Assembly: GCA_013400975.1 (NCBI GenBank)
Contig: WBMZ01010840.1
Location: 62,001-126,000 of the forward strand
DNA length: 64,000 nucleotides
Reading direction: 5' to 3'
DNA from: Atrichornis clamosus
Taxonomy: Eukaryota; Chordata; Aves; Passeriformes; Menuridae
The notes beneath the pieces were generated by a model. That model was given only the letters and a program-made list of their open reading frames with translations, was not told the DNA's origin and ran no database searches. The position numbers and the translations under genes are program-made. This document shows, one piece after another, positions 48,663 to 61,142 of this stretch (position 1 is its first letter; the number at the start of each line of letters is the position of its first letter).

Positions 48663-50521
48663 CTTCTCTCTGGGAAGAAAAATGAAAGATATTTGCAAAC
48701 ATATGCACTCAACCGACTTTGAAAATCAGTATGTAGTTGTAATGTTAGCTGCTTTAGGTGTAGAACATGTCCCTGTGTTATCACTGTAGACAATGTGAAT
48801 GGATTATGTGTGTTTTGTACTTTTTCTACCTAAATAACTGTATTTTTCTAGCTTAATTATGAACAAATCGTCTTTAATTAACCACTGTTTAAAAACAAAA
48901 TATATATACACAAGTGCATCTCTAGCTATCAACAGAAGGAAAACACTGTATATGAACAGACTTCATTTTTGCTAAGTGTGGCCTTCTTTTCCATTTCCTG
49001 GAAATGCAAACAGAAACTTGTGTAATAGCTGCCTGGTGAAGCTTTGTTCTTCTAAAACAAAATAGTTCTCTTCGTTAGCAGGCGACCTTTAGTTTGATAA
49101 TGTGATTTTGGAAAATGTTGAGCAAATCTGACATTTGTAGGCTCAGATCTTAAAGTACTTGACAGTTCTTAGTATTATATGGTGAGCTGCTGGTTCTCCT
49201 ATCAGTACAAAAGCTTCTCTTGTGATATCCTTTTTCTACCTAGCAAGGGTTTGGGACACCTCCTTCCAGGGGCCCCTCCTTGGCTGCCCTTGGGTGGTCA
49301 TTTAGCAGAAAAAAAAATGTATTAAGAATTTCTTGTGCTTTGGGCAGAAGGACAAGGTCTAACTTGTTTTCCTGCCAGAATGCAGAGCAGACAAAGAGCT
49401 TCAGGTTATTAACTTGTATTAACTTCTGTTGCCAGCATCCTACAGAGTGCTGGAATGATCCTCCAATTGACTTAATGGTGTTTTCCCTTGTGTTGAAATG
49501 TATGACATGATGCTGAAGCAGTCTGATCCAGGTACTGTTTACAGTATGCTCTTACAGAATGCATACCACGTGGTAAAAAGGCCTGTTTTCAAGAAAGAAA
49601 GCTGGCTGGATGTTTAAGCAGCTGGCAAGTCTTTTGGGTCTGTACTGGGTAATGGGAGATGGGGGCTGCAGGACCCTCCACTGTTGACTTCTAAGAACAC
49701 TAACAGGAGAGAGAGAGCAGAGGTTGCAGTGCTGGTGTTCATGGCTGGCTGTTACCCACTCACCTGCAGCACCAGCAGGTGTGCTGGGCTGCTCCGGGCG
49801 TCGTTACTGAGGGCTGGGACACACAAACACTAAGCGAGGAGTCACTGAGGTTGCTTGGTTTCCACAGCATTTGCTTTGTTGGCCAAAGGACCCTGAAGGG
49901 TTTTCATTTGTGTAATACTCAGTGGTGTATTACTGCAGAGACTACATCATGGTATTGAAGTATCATGACCTGAATGTCACATTTGCTGAAGCAAAAGGCA
50001 GATAAGAGCTTTGCATTCCCATAAACTGAATGCTTTTCAGATTTTGTATTTTACTAGGTAATTAAGTCTTGTTATGCCATATAACACATGGTGATTGCAC
50101 CATAAATTAATGTAACCAGTTTCTGGGAGTGTGCACTTTAATTTCCTTTTTTGAATATTAAACTGATAAACCCTCTCTTATCAATAGTCAGTTTTAGACA
50201 GCTAAGATAATTAGGTTTTAGTGTGTTGTCAGTATCAAAAATAATCATGCATCTATACACAATGTACAAGAAAGTAACAGTTCTCAATTAATAATAATGA
50301 AAAACTGAAAAGATTTATAAGTTTCACACTTTAGAAAATGTAAAAATACTTTTGGAGATCATTAAAAGGTTCATGCAAAACTGGAAATAAGGTACTCATT
50401 GTGGGGGTAAAAGAGTAAAAATGGTTTTTAAATCTGTTAGGTGTTAAGTCAGAGGCTGTATTTTATATCTTTGTGAAGTGATCAAGCAGTACAAATTAAA
50501 AGGTATTTTGTAATTCTCTAA

Positions 50522-50527
50522 AATAAA
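50522..50527 (+). terminator. ASPH: Candidate proximal ASPH poly(A) signal
   Basis: AATAAA in AT-rich sequence 2.3 kb past the stop. The downstream T/G content is modest. A second AATAAA lies at 51374-51379. Either could give a shorter 3' UTR. Confidence 0.35.
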
Positions 50528-52319
50528 GACATAGTTTGTAAACAAAGAAGTGAGAACTTTTTAAACAAAAATTGATGATTTAGAAATATTTTTATTAATC
50601 TTGCAATTTAGTTTCTATAGCTCAGAGTAAATGCTAAAGGAATGGTAAAAGCTTTGGAGCTTTGTTTATGAAAATCCATGCCGTCCTTCAGATTGTTTCA
50701 CTGTTCCTTTGAAGGCTCATAGTTTATCTTTTCCAATTGCAATTGACAAATAGATAAAATCGTCAAATAGATAAAAGTAATCTCCCCAAGACGTGTGTGT
50801 GCTGGAGTAGCATTGTTTATTTAGATTGTGTAGTGATACATTGGCCATTTAAAAAGCTTAAAAATTTTGCCTCAAATAAGACAAGGTGTATTATGAATAA
50901 TTCCTGCAACGCTGAAGTGAATCTACTCTGTGCCCACCTGTCAGGGAGCTGAGAGGGTGCAGTTACTGGGTTAGCTGTATACATGGGGAGGATAAATAGC
51001 AACCTGCAGAAATTATGCAGTGATTACTAGCATAATACTTTAGGTATTCCTGTTTTCCAGCTGGTATTTTGTTTTGAAGAAGCTTTTCAACTTTGGAAAT
51101 GCCAAGAGAAGAAGTGAATGGAAGTGGTTTTTTTTAAATGGAGATCCATTGCAATTTGCTTTTTTTTTTTTTTTCTGTTAGATTTATTTACAGAAGGAAA
51201 TGGCAGACAAGGCAATATAGTCTGAAATGCAGCAGGTACTTGTCACAATGTTAGGAGGTGCCTGTCATTACCTTGCTTGCACAGAGTCTGTGTGAGACCC
51301 TACAGTTAAATACAGGCTTCATACAGTTATATACAGGGCATCATATGTATTTATTCATGTCACAGTTAAAGAAAATAAATAATTCTAATCCTTTGCAAGG
51401 TTTGATCCTCAAGGACTAGATTTCAATGGTATTTGCACTTCTTGGGCAGAACAAGACCCACTTCAATGAATAGTGATTGTAATAGGTCATCACAAAGATT
51501 TAACGGCAGTGGGGCTAAGTGTATTAACAGAGAAAAAACACAAACCAAAGTATTTCTTCCTTAATGCTGCAATATAATGACAAATGTCTGTCTTTTTGTG
51601 TGTTTGGGCTTTTACTTTCTGCTTTAAGCAAGTTCTCTTAGACAAATCCAAATGCCTTTGAGTCTCTGTGAGCCCAGGGAAGGGAAAAGAGCTATATCCT
51701 GCTACCAGGACTCGACATCCTAGTTTCCTGTAATAGGTGATGATGTCAGAGGAGGGAGAATGGAAGAAATTCCAAAGATAGATGGGTCCAGTCGTCTTAT
51801 TTGTTTAATGTTCCTGCAAGCTTCTGGTTTTTTTCTGACTCCTGTGTTGCCTTGCTGGGACCATCCACTGCTTAAAGACTTGCTCTCTATTATGTAGGCC
51901 AGACTTTGTATCAATGACATGCTGCTGCAGTAATAGGCTAGTCTGGGTAAGGTTATTCCGTACAAAAACTAGTGAGTAAATCCCAGGTGTGTTGATAGGA
52001 TCTGGCAGGATGTCCTTTTTGCCCTGTGCAGGCATAAAATGTTGTTGTAGATAAAGGCAGTATTTTGTTAGTCCATCTGTTAGGGCTGACCATGTCCACT
52101 TGAACTATATCATCACTTCAGTGTAACACTTAAGAATTCAATGGGTGTTCCAGGGGCACATTAAAAACCCTTGTGCCCATTATCATCTCATTTTGTATGT
52201 ATGGTTTACGCTGCTACCTTTGATATATTGTTGCCAGCCACTTGTTCTAGTAAATTGTCAATGTATGGCAATTTAATTGAAGACTAAAGGTATGTACAGT
52301 GATTGTAACTGTGTTAGGA

Positions 52320-52325
52320 AATAAA
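52320..52325 (+). terminator. ASPH: Candidate distal ASPH poly(A) signal
   Basis: AATAAA with TGTA motifs at 52194, 52262 and 52293 upstream (CFIm-type sites) and a T-rich stretch 25-45 bp downstream (GATTGTTCTTTTATTTCTC). Cleavage is expected at about 52340-52350. This is the most complete plus-strand signal between the two genes. Confidence 0.6.
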
Positions 52326-52344
52326 GTCACTGCACATGCAATTT

Positions 52345-53483
52345 GATAACGATTGTTCTTTTATTTCTCTAATCCAGTTTCCATTTCAATGAAGGGATGG
52401 TACTCTCTTTGCAGCTAGGGCAAACAGAGAAATAACAAACTGATCTTTGGCATTTCAATTCTTCTATTCTTCAGCATTTCCTTCTAGCAGAAGCTTGTAC
52501 TAAATAATCAATTCTAAGTTTTCCTTTTTCATTTTAACCATGGCCTGCATCTGCAATCAGCGTATCCTTCTGGCTACACTTTTCCCTGGCTGCAGGAGGG
52601 AAGGGGGTAAATGGCTCTGCAGAACTTTCATTTGCTGCTGTGACCCGAACAAAACAACCTGGATTGAACCATTAATCACTGCTGAATTTGTCCAGTGTGT
52701 CTCCCTGGAACCACCCCCTCACACGTGCACACACATGCACACACACGTATCTAATCGCCTCCTGAGTTGCCTGTGGAAAAACTCATCGTTAAAATTAAAT
52801 CATTGCATTTCAAATTGTGCGTCTGCTGCTCACACAGCTCATTCCACTTAGCTGACAGTTTTATATGGGCTTCAAAAGTTAAGAATAATTTTTGCTAGAT
52901 ACTGAAATGTGACCCTTATAAGCTGCATGTCACAAAGTGTTGTGTTGAATGGCATTATGCTGGCACTGGGTTTTTTGTTTGGTTGGGGGTTTTATTTCTT
53001 TTTAAAATGTAAAATCCTTCTGTAAAGCTCAGGTACTCTGTAGATGCTGATGATTCTGCCCTCTGACCCAGATTACACTTGCTGATTACAGTGCAAATTT
53101 TAAATTTGAGATGCTTTTCTTTAAAACACAACCTTTGTTTCTATGAAATGAGCATCCCCAATGGAGTCTTTAGGAACACTACTGACATACCCTGGTTTCT
53201 TTAAACAGAGAATGCAGTCCCACCATTGCCAATATTTTAATGTCATAATTCAAAAAAAGGAAATTCTTTGTATATGGACAGACTCCTGTGTCAATAGAAG
53301 TTTCTCAGTTCTTGTTCAGCGCACGGACAGATGGCTGGTGACAGTTGTTACTTGGTCAGGAAACACGAAGGACTTGTTATCAAGCGAAACGCGTGTGTGT
53401 GCGCGTGTCTGTGTGTGGTGTGCTCTGTGGGGTTCTGGTACGGTGGAAGTCTGTCCATGGATCACTGCTGGGCACGTGAGAGC
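52345..53483 (-). other. CLVS1: CLVS1 3' untranslated region (extent inferred)
   Basis: This stretch lies between the CLVS1 stop codon and the candidate minus-strand poly(A) signal. It includes CA/GT-rich microsatellite-like stretches at 52726-52748 and 53393-53420, and no transposon. Plus-strand open frames here (52540-52851 and 53161-53598) are antisense chance frames. Confidence 0.5.
52360..52365 (-). terminator. CLVS1: Candidate CLVS1 poly(A) signal
   Basis: TTTATT on the plus strand reads AATAAA on the minus strand. It lies 34 bp from the ASPH signal. Its downstream T-rich element on the minus strand would be the complement of the ASPH signal itself. An alternative minus-strand AATAAA is at 52996-52991, but A/C-rich sequence follows it, which is less typical. 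Confidence 0.45.
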
Positions 53484-53571
53484 TCAGTCCAGAGCCAGCA
53501 GCGGTTGGGTGTTCTCACTTTCCCCCTGGTCTTCATGTTTCAGCGTGCCGGCTTCCACCACGGACTGGGAC
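53484..53571 (-). CDS. CLVS1: CLVS1 (clavesin-1) last coding exon
   Basis: On the minus strand, the acceptor TTTTCCTGCTTTCAG ends at 53572. Then one base and 28 codons read [20 protein letters not shown] then TQPLLALD, with stop TGA at 53486-53484. This closely matches the clavesin-1 C-terminus as I know it ([13 protein letters not shown]... and ...[10 protein letters not shown]). Clavesin-1 is a neuronal CRAL-TRIO (Sec14-type) lipid-binding protein that binds PI(3,5)P2 and associates with clathrin and AP-1/AP-2 coats on endosomal membranes. Only the tail after the CRAL-TRIO domain is here. CLVS1 is the known 3' neighbour of ASPH in vertebrates, in opposite orientation, which supports the call. 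Confidence 0.93.
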
Positions 53572-56164
53572 CTGAAAGCAGGAAAATACACATGCTAGCA
53601 AGGACTGCTGCAGAAGCCCTCACCTCCCTGGGGTCCCCGTGCTACCTTTTATGATCTTTGCTTTAGTCTATTTCCATCTTTGTGGCTTTTTAATCCTTTT
53701 CTGTGAAAAGCATCAGGAGTTTGAGAAACACTCCTTTCAGTATAAACGGGGGTGTGACTCATTGAAGATCTCAAATGCTTTCAGAATATTTAGTGCTTAG
53801 CTGCTATCCATAATGCTGAACATGCTCAGCACCTTAAAGACCTGGCCCTGTGCTGCCATGAGGTCTGTTGGTGCTCAGTGTCTTCCTAGGCAAAACTGCT
53901 TGTGCAACTGCTTACTGGAAAGCAAAGTCATTTGCACAAGTGCTTGTGGGAGTGAGTCACAGCCCACGCTTCTGGCAAATCTGGAGAAATACAAGTAGAT
54001 AAACCACATTTTACTGATGTAGAGCTTTGAGGGGCAGAGCTTCCACAAGTTACCCAAGACCAATAAAGAAGCCAGAGTTAATATGAAAATGAGGGAGCTT
54101 CTGGTGTGCCAAGTCTTGCAGTTTATCTCTGTATCTACACCCTTGAAGGAGAACTTTATTCAGGAATAGTCCATTTTCTAATTCATTTCTGTTTTCAAAG
54201 TGGGAAACATAGTTTATCCTTTTATTAATGAATAAAAAAACCCCAACATGTAAAAAATGAGTAAACACTAGAGAAATGATTTCTTGCACTAACAAAAGCT
54301 GAATGGGCTCAAAACAGTGGGAAAATTCAAGACCTTTTCATTTTCTGAGGTCTGTTTGCTTATTGAGCTATGGAAGGAGGATCTGATGAGTTTATTGTTA
54401 CAGGGATTTGTTATGCTCCATTTTCTCTTTTTTGGGCCAGGAGTTGCCTCCCAGTTTGGAGTAGACAATGAGCTTTAGAGCAACATCACTGTGTGAATCT
54501 GGAACTTTTAAAAAGGGAACTTTTTCATAAGTGGGGATAGAGTCATCCAGACCAGGCATTCACATAGTGCATAGTACTGTTTTAAAGAGCCAGTTTTCTC
54601 ATGGATAGCTTTTACAATTAGGAGTAGCTCTCATTCCATACATGATGCATATGTAGTTCCCAGTAGTTCATTTAAGCTCTAGCTATTTTGTGAGATTAGA
54701 TGTCACCTCTCTTTTGATAAGAATCCTTAATAAACTGCATCCTTTGGTACTGCAGGACTGAATACCATGACTGTGAATAACTTGTATGATAATTATTCTT
54801 ATTTGTATGCCTGGAGCTTTCATTAAAGCATAATAAAAAATTTTCATTAGAAAAAAAAATCTCCATAGAAAGATAACAAAACCTGGATGTTTAATGGGAA
54901 GATTTTATGCCATAATTTTCAAAGAAAATATGTTTGCCCAAATGTTTTCACTGTGTTTTTTTTACTGATATGTAACATGCATAATGTTTATGATTGAACT
55001 TTAATATAGAAAAGCAACTGATTTGGGAGATCATGCAAGATGGCAATTTACGTATTTCTAGTATGTGGCAGCAAAAACTAAGCATGTGGCTTTGAAACTG
55101 ATACAGAATGGGGTTCAAATCGCAACATCATCAGGTTTTTATTTTCTTTTCTGGACTACCAGATTAGGTTATTATTAAATAGTACCTGATTAATATAAGT
55201 CGCCAGTGTATTGTTTCTGTCTGACCCACTGCCCTTCAATGGATATAAAAAGTTGCATATCCTTTGCAGCATTTGCCAGCACATAGCAGAAAGTTTCTGC
55301 TCTAAGTCAACTGTGAAAAATCTCATGTTTTTGCCTTTTGTCATCACTGCTGATCATTTCTGTTCTCGTGTCATTGCACACACAAACATTCTTGCATCTG
55401 TAACAGCAAGATACCAGTTTTTCCAGCATACTGGTACTTGGATGCTCACTACCTTGGGAGGAAGGTAATCCCAAACTCTGTGTGCAGGTCCTATACTCTT
55501 CACACAGAGACAAAATATCCAGCGCATGGAGTACATGCATTGTAACCCACCTGATCTCCAAATTCAAGATGCCAAATGATTCAAGTGCTATGCCCAGCCC
55601 TTCTGAATAATGTGAAGAAGGATGCAATTGAGATTTTTGTATCTGCCAAGCTCGGCAGCAACACTTTCTTTTCCATTTCTGCTAAAAGCTGCTTAGCTTA
55701 CTATCCTAAATTAAGGAATTCTGATATCTCTCGGTAGGCCACACTTGTGGTTTGAACAATCATTGCTATTTTCTAAGACACCACAAAAAAAGGACTTGTG
55801 TTTGGATTTCTATTTTTCAAATACATCACGTTTTTGTTTGCTGAAAAATGTTTCCTATTTTGTTTTTAACTTACTTTTTATGTAGAAAAGTAGAAAATTA
55901 GTCAATTCTCAACAAGATTCAAAAATACTTTTTTCATAGTCTTCATTTATGGTAAGTATTAAAAATGTAGGTGCTCAGAAAAGGATTTTGGCAACATGAA
56001 TCAATGCATCTCACTGAAATCTAATGTAATAACTTAGCATGAGGTATATGTTCTACTGGCCTAAAACATCCTGGAATATGTATTCTATAACTATACTTTA
56101 TTTAATGACAGAGAAAAGATGATTTGCAATAAGAAACTGTTGCAGAAAGCATTTTCAACTGACC

Positions 56165-57805
56165 AGTAGGTGTAGAATCATAGAATATGCTGAGTTGAAA
56201 GGGATTCATCAGGATCACTGGGTCCATCTCCTGGCCCTGCACAGGACCATCCCCAACAATCACACCCTGTGCCTGAGAGCACTGTCCAAACACTTCTTGA
56301 ACTCTGTCAGGCTGGTGTTGTGACCAGTTCCCTGGGGAGCCTGTTCCAGTGCCCAACCATGCTCTGGGTAAATAACCTTTTCCTGGTATCCAAACTAAAC
56401 CTCCTCTGACTCAGTTTTGTGCTGTTTCCTTGAGTCCTGTCACTGGTCAGGAAAGTGAAGAGATTGGTACCTGCCCCTCCTCTTCCTCTCGTGAGGAATT
56501 TGTAGACTGTGATGGGATGTCCCCTCAGTATCCTCCAGGCTGAACAGATGAGGTGACCTCAGCCGCTCCTCTTACAGCTTCCCTGCCATTCACCATCCCT
56601 GTGGCCCTCTTTGGGATGCTCTCTATCAGCTTTATGTCTTTTTTATATTGTGGTGCCCAAAACTGCACACAATGCTCAAGGTGAGGATGCACCAGTAGAG
56701 CTCCCGGAGAGCAGAGCGGGACAATCCCCTCCCCTACCCGGCTGGCAATGCCCTGCCTTATTTCTCCCCAGGACACGGTTGTTCCTCCTGGCTGCCAGGG
56801 CACTGCTTACTCACGTTCAGCTTGCCATCAATCAGGACTCCCAGGTCCCTGTCCACAGCACTTCTCTCCAGGCTCTCGTTCCCCCCACTATTTACACTAC
56901 CAAAGTTGCCCTGTCCTGGATGCAGAATCCGGCACTTGCCCTTGTTAAACTCCGTATGATTGGTGATTGCACATCTCTAATTTGATCTCTTTGCAGGCCT
57001 CTCTGCCCTGGAGGGAGTCGCCAGCTCCTCCCAGTTTATTGGTGTGAGTATTCCTTCAAGTCCTGCATTCAAGTCATTGATGAAGATGTTGAAGAGCACA
57101 GGGGCAAGGATGGAGCCCTGCAGAACCCCACTAGTGAGAGGTCACCAGTCTGATGTCACCCCATTCACTGTCACCCTTTGTGCCCAACCCATGAGCCAGT
57201 TGCTCATCCATCACATGGTGTGTTTATCCAACTGTGTGCTGGATATTTTGTCCATAAAGGTACTATTAGAGACCGTATCAAATGCTTTGCTGAATTCCAA
57301 AAAGATTCCATCAACTGGCTTCCCTTGATCAACTGGGTGGGTTACCCTGTCATAGAAGGAAATCAGGTTTGACAAGCAGGACTTTCCTCTCATGAAGTCA
57401 TGCTGGCTGTGACCAATGACTCTGTTGTCTTTCAGGTGTTTTTCATCATCTCCCAGAATAATCTTTTCCATTATTTTACTGGGTATTGAACAGAGATTAA
57501 CAGGCCTGTAGTTTCTGAGGTCCTCCTTCTTTCCCTCCTTGAAAACTGGGACATTTGCCAGCTTCCAGTCAGCTGGGACCTCTTGAAATTCCCAAGACCA
57601 CTCAAAAATCACGAGAGATTTTGTGATGACACCAGCTAGCTCTTTGAGGATTCTCAGATGAATCCCATTAGGCCCCATAGATTAGTAGGGATCCAGCCGG
57701 AGCAGCAGATCCCACACACGTTCAGAGTCAGCTGGGAGCTGATCATTCTCAGAGTCATGGTCCTGCAGCTCAGGGCACTCAGACCCCCTGTATTTTATGG
57801 CTGTA
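56165..57805 (-). mobile_element. CR1 LINE, 1.6 kb, reverse transcriptase part
   Basis: The left edge 'agaatcatagaatatgctga' then 'gttgaaagggattcatcagg' is the CR1 tail in reverse complement. Minus 57678-57211 is a 155-codon open stretch of reverse transcriptase with PNGIHLRILKELAGVI, LRNYRPVNL and LEFSKAFDTVS; the family's first catalytic Asp region (YLDFSKAFD) is altered to LEFSKAFD. The C-terminal part ([20 protein letters not shown], about 56700) follows in another frame. It is dead, and less decayed than the copy at 40405-42620. Confidence 0.93.
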
Positions 57806-58474
57806 GAAATTAATATAAGACAAATGCTGTTTGGAAGAAACACCCTCTATGTTGGTTTCACCTTGCTCTTGTGTATCTAACATGCATATTCAGTTCAAGA
57901 AAAGCAGTCACATTCTAGGTATGTGCAAGTTTCCACACTATTTACAAGTTTTTGTATGCTGACTCTAGCATTGAACCTAGGACTAAGAATAGTTTTTATT
58001 TTAAAAGTACTGATACCTGTTTTAGATGCAATAACATTTTCTTCAGAGGACTTCACAACCACATTTCACATTTTAAAGTAGAATCTGATCATGTTTCCTG
58101 GAAAGGTGTGTAGGTATCTAACTGCACCTTAACCTCCTATTGAAAAATAAATTGCAGTCAGACACCAAAATACCTTTGCCCTTGACTACTCCTGATAAAT
58201 TGCAACCATCTTTGCATTCCAAGCACCCTCTTGCACAACAATTTAAGTCATTCTGATTTAAAATGGTAAATAACCAGTACAGGCCTTTCCTTTGGCAATC
58301 AGGGTTTAAGCTTTGGCTCTGTCAATGCAGGGGACATTGTTCTGGTGGTATCCGATGGCTGGCATAAGTTGTTCATGGCATCAGACAAAAGCATTTTTAT
58401 TTTGCTGCCTTTCCATGTCAATGTGTTCAAATACCTGATGGGGTGGAGTAGTAGAACACAAAAGACAGAATCAC

Positions 58475-58728
58475 CTCAGTGATACTCGGTGACAGAAGAG
58501 GCAACAGACACAAATGGAAATTCAGGAACTTCCATTTTACACTGAGGAATGGACAAACACTGAAACAAATTGCTCAGAGAGCTTGTGGAGTCTTCATGCT
58601 TAGAGATATTCAAAATCCAGGTGGACACAGCCCTGGACAACCTGCCCTAGCCGACACTGCACAAAGCAAGGGTTGGGTAGAAAATCTACAGAGGTTTCTT
58701 CCTCAACCTTTTGTGATTCTGTGCCCAC
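58475..58728 (+). mobile_element. CR1 LINE 3' end
   Basis: Plus strand: 'aggcaacagacacaaatgga' then 'aattcaggaacttcc' (the KHRKFR.. end of ORF2), 'tccaggtggacacagccctg' and the tail 'ccttttgtgattctgtg'. It has a typical CR1 3' end and is 5'-truncated. Confidence 0.85.
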
Positions 58729-61124
58729 AGAAATAGCAGCTTCCTTGCACCATCCCAATTTATCTTTCTCTATCCTGACAGTGCTGCTACTTTCTTTCCA
58801 AGCTCATGCCTTTGGGGTGTCAGTTTTCACAAGGCAGTTGACATTCAGCTGCTAAACATAGATCCCTACAGCCATTTAAGGACCTTAGGGTATCCAAAAC
58901 TACTGATTAGATAACGGAAGGTTATGACTCTGGGTTTTATAAAAGGTTTGTAGAGGACTCATGTCCTTCTGGAGTAACAGATGGAGGCCAAAAGGCCATA
59001 ATAGTTACTAAAACCATACAACTTAATTATAGTAGCAGGATGAATGCAGCTAATTTGTAATGTTCAAGACATGTCCAATAATTTTGACCTGGGCCAGATA
59101 TGAACTAATCATATAAGCAGGAAATAGAAATTACATTGGCCTTCTCCCCCTATCAATACATTTGAGTCACTTGTGTTTGGATTCATCTCACCGTCAGACA
59201 TCTGGTGGTCTGATGGTCACTCTGTGCTATAAATGGCAGTGATAAACATTTTCAGGGTGCTGTTATCTGACCTGTTCTAAACATATGATTCGTGGGTTAC
59301 CTACATTCAAGTCCCTGTTCTGATGAGTTCTCATTTGTTAGCACAAGGGAAAACAGGTTTCATGACTTATGAGGTAATGATTCCTACACATCGTAGTCAC
59401 GACTGCCTCACACCTTCAGTATTCACCTTCACTGTATGACCTTCAATACTCACCAGAAATGTCACACTTCTCCTGTGTGTGCTGCAACTTTGGAATTTTA
59501 AATGAGTGTATTTGAATTCAAAGCCTTCTGGTTTTCTTCCTTTCTCAGCTAAAAATTCTCAGTAACCAGCTTGAAAGATGCTTAGCTGTGGAGGATCTGG
59601 CTGACTTAAATTTTAACACAAGTAGACAACTGTTTGTATCACACAGATAGGGTCACTGCCCTGAGCTGGCAGACACTGTGCCTGTCTTCCTTTAACATGA
59701 TCCATGTGGGAGACTTTGCTCCTGTAAGAGTACATGATCACAGTGGACTAGAAGCTAAATCCAAAGTAATTAAAAGCCAAGTCAATGCCCACAATCTTTA
59801 CTACCCTAGATTCCAGGGCTAGGTAACCTTGCTTAGGAGAGCAAAGTAAAAATGGAAAGAGAAATGAATTCTCAGTCTCACTTCTGAACCCTAGGTACCA
59901 TTTGAGTGTGGTCCATTTAAAGCGTCAATCAAACCCCCCATGGTTGTTTTACTGTTCAGCAAGAATATTTGGAATTCTGAAAAATCAACAGTACCCAGCT
60001 GTTTCTCCAGCAGGCCAGCCATATATTTCAAATGACAGCACTGCATAGGTATGTACATCAATATCTACAAGAACAGATGGCTTTATGTGTGTGGTCACTT
60101 TTATGCAGCTATCTCCAATTCAGTCAAAAACCATGTAGGATGACTGCATGCAGACCTCCTAGCTGTGCTGTTTTCAGAAGGCACTTGTCAGAGTGTAGCT
60201 GCAGTCAATCAGCTCACGGGAGCTGCTATTTGTTGGGTATCAGTTTTGTTTCCCATAAAAAATACAGTACCAAAATCCTGGACTGAGGTATTAGTAACTG
60301 CCAGCATGTTTGTCTTAAAGACATCTTCCAATTCTCTGATCCCTCATTTTATGCTTTTTTTCACAGGAATGCTGATGTGCTACAGCCCAAAGGAGTGAGA
60401 ATGTATCTGTTCTGGGCTTCCTTTCAGAGGGTTTGTGAGGAAAGGAGAAGGGTGGCATGATTTTTCCCTAAGCGCAGGAAACTTCAAGGTCTCTGAGGGA
60501 CACACAGCATATCACATTGTGTGACTCTATTTTCTACCTCTCACCTCCCATCTGCTCATTTCCCTCAAATTCCATTCAGGTTTCACCAGTACCTTAGGGC
60601 TGTTCATCTCCCAGTTATTCATTCACCTTTATAGAACATAATAAGCATTTTTTAAAAATTGCACCCATGAATGCTTGTATTGACAAGGTCTGAGTGGCAT
60701 CTCTTTCTCCCTCCCCATCAGACTGCAGAGGGGGTGCAGCACCTCAGAGTGTGCTCCACAACACACCTCAAGTGTATGGCTTCATTAGGTGGGAAAAACA
60801 AAGCTTCCTCCTCTCCTTGGTATCACAGAAGCGATGCAGGTGTACAGGTGTGAATTGTGGTAAAAGATACCCTTTTTTAATCAAAAGTGCTTGAGAAGGA
60901 AATGTGCCCCTGCTCAGCATTACACAACCCCAGAACAGGAGCTGTAGCATGTGGTTGTCTGCCCAGGCTCATAAGCCCTGCTCAAACCTCTTGCCAGTGC
61001 AGGTCTGCAGCTTTTACACTGGTGCTGGCTCACAGCTCTGCATTAAAACAGCGAAGTATTGTGCCACAGAGACTTGCCTGGAGGGGCAGCTTTGGTGCAC
61101 AAAACGCAGCACTGCAAAGAGATG

Positions 61125-61142
61125 CAGCAGCAGCAGCAGCAG
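61125..61142. repeat. (CAG)6 microsatellite
   Basis: Six uninterrupted CAG units in the CLVS1 intron. A short tract, non-coding by position. Confidence 0.95.

Larger units (their letters stand above)
48231..52345 (+). other. ASPH: ASPH 3' untranslated region (extent inferred)
   Basis: The sequence after the stop is AT-rich and free of recognised CR1 or LTR copies, unlike the neighbouring introns, which fits a retained 3' UTR. Candidate AATAAA signals lie at 50522-50527, 51374-51379 and 52320-52325. The last is the best, being preceded by three TGTA motifs and followed by a T-rich stretch. An A-rich tract at 48379-48412 and a 14-bp tandem duplication at 48631-48658 also lie here. Open frames at 50817-52035 look non-coding. 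The end point is inferred. Confidence 0.6.

Noticed and set aside
53161..53598. 145-codon plus-strand open frame
   Set aside because: It runs antisense across the CLVS1 last exon and its 3' UTR, has no recognisable domain, and includes a GT-repeat-encoded stretch.
57211..57678. 155-codon minus-strand frame as a host gene
   Set aside because: It is reverse transcriptase sequence of a truncated CR1, flanked by matching CR1 parts in other frames.
61125..61142. CAG repeat as a coding polyglutamine tract
   Set aside because: Only six units, in a region that is CLVS1 intron by position and with no exon signals.
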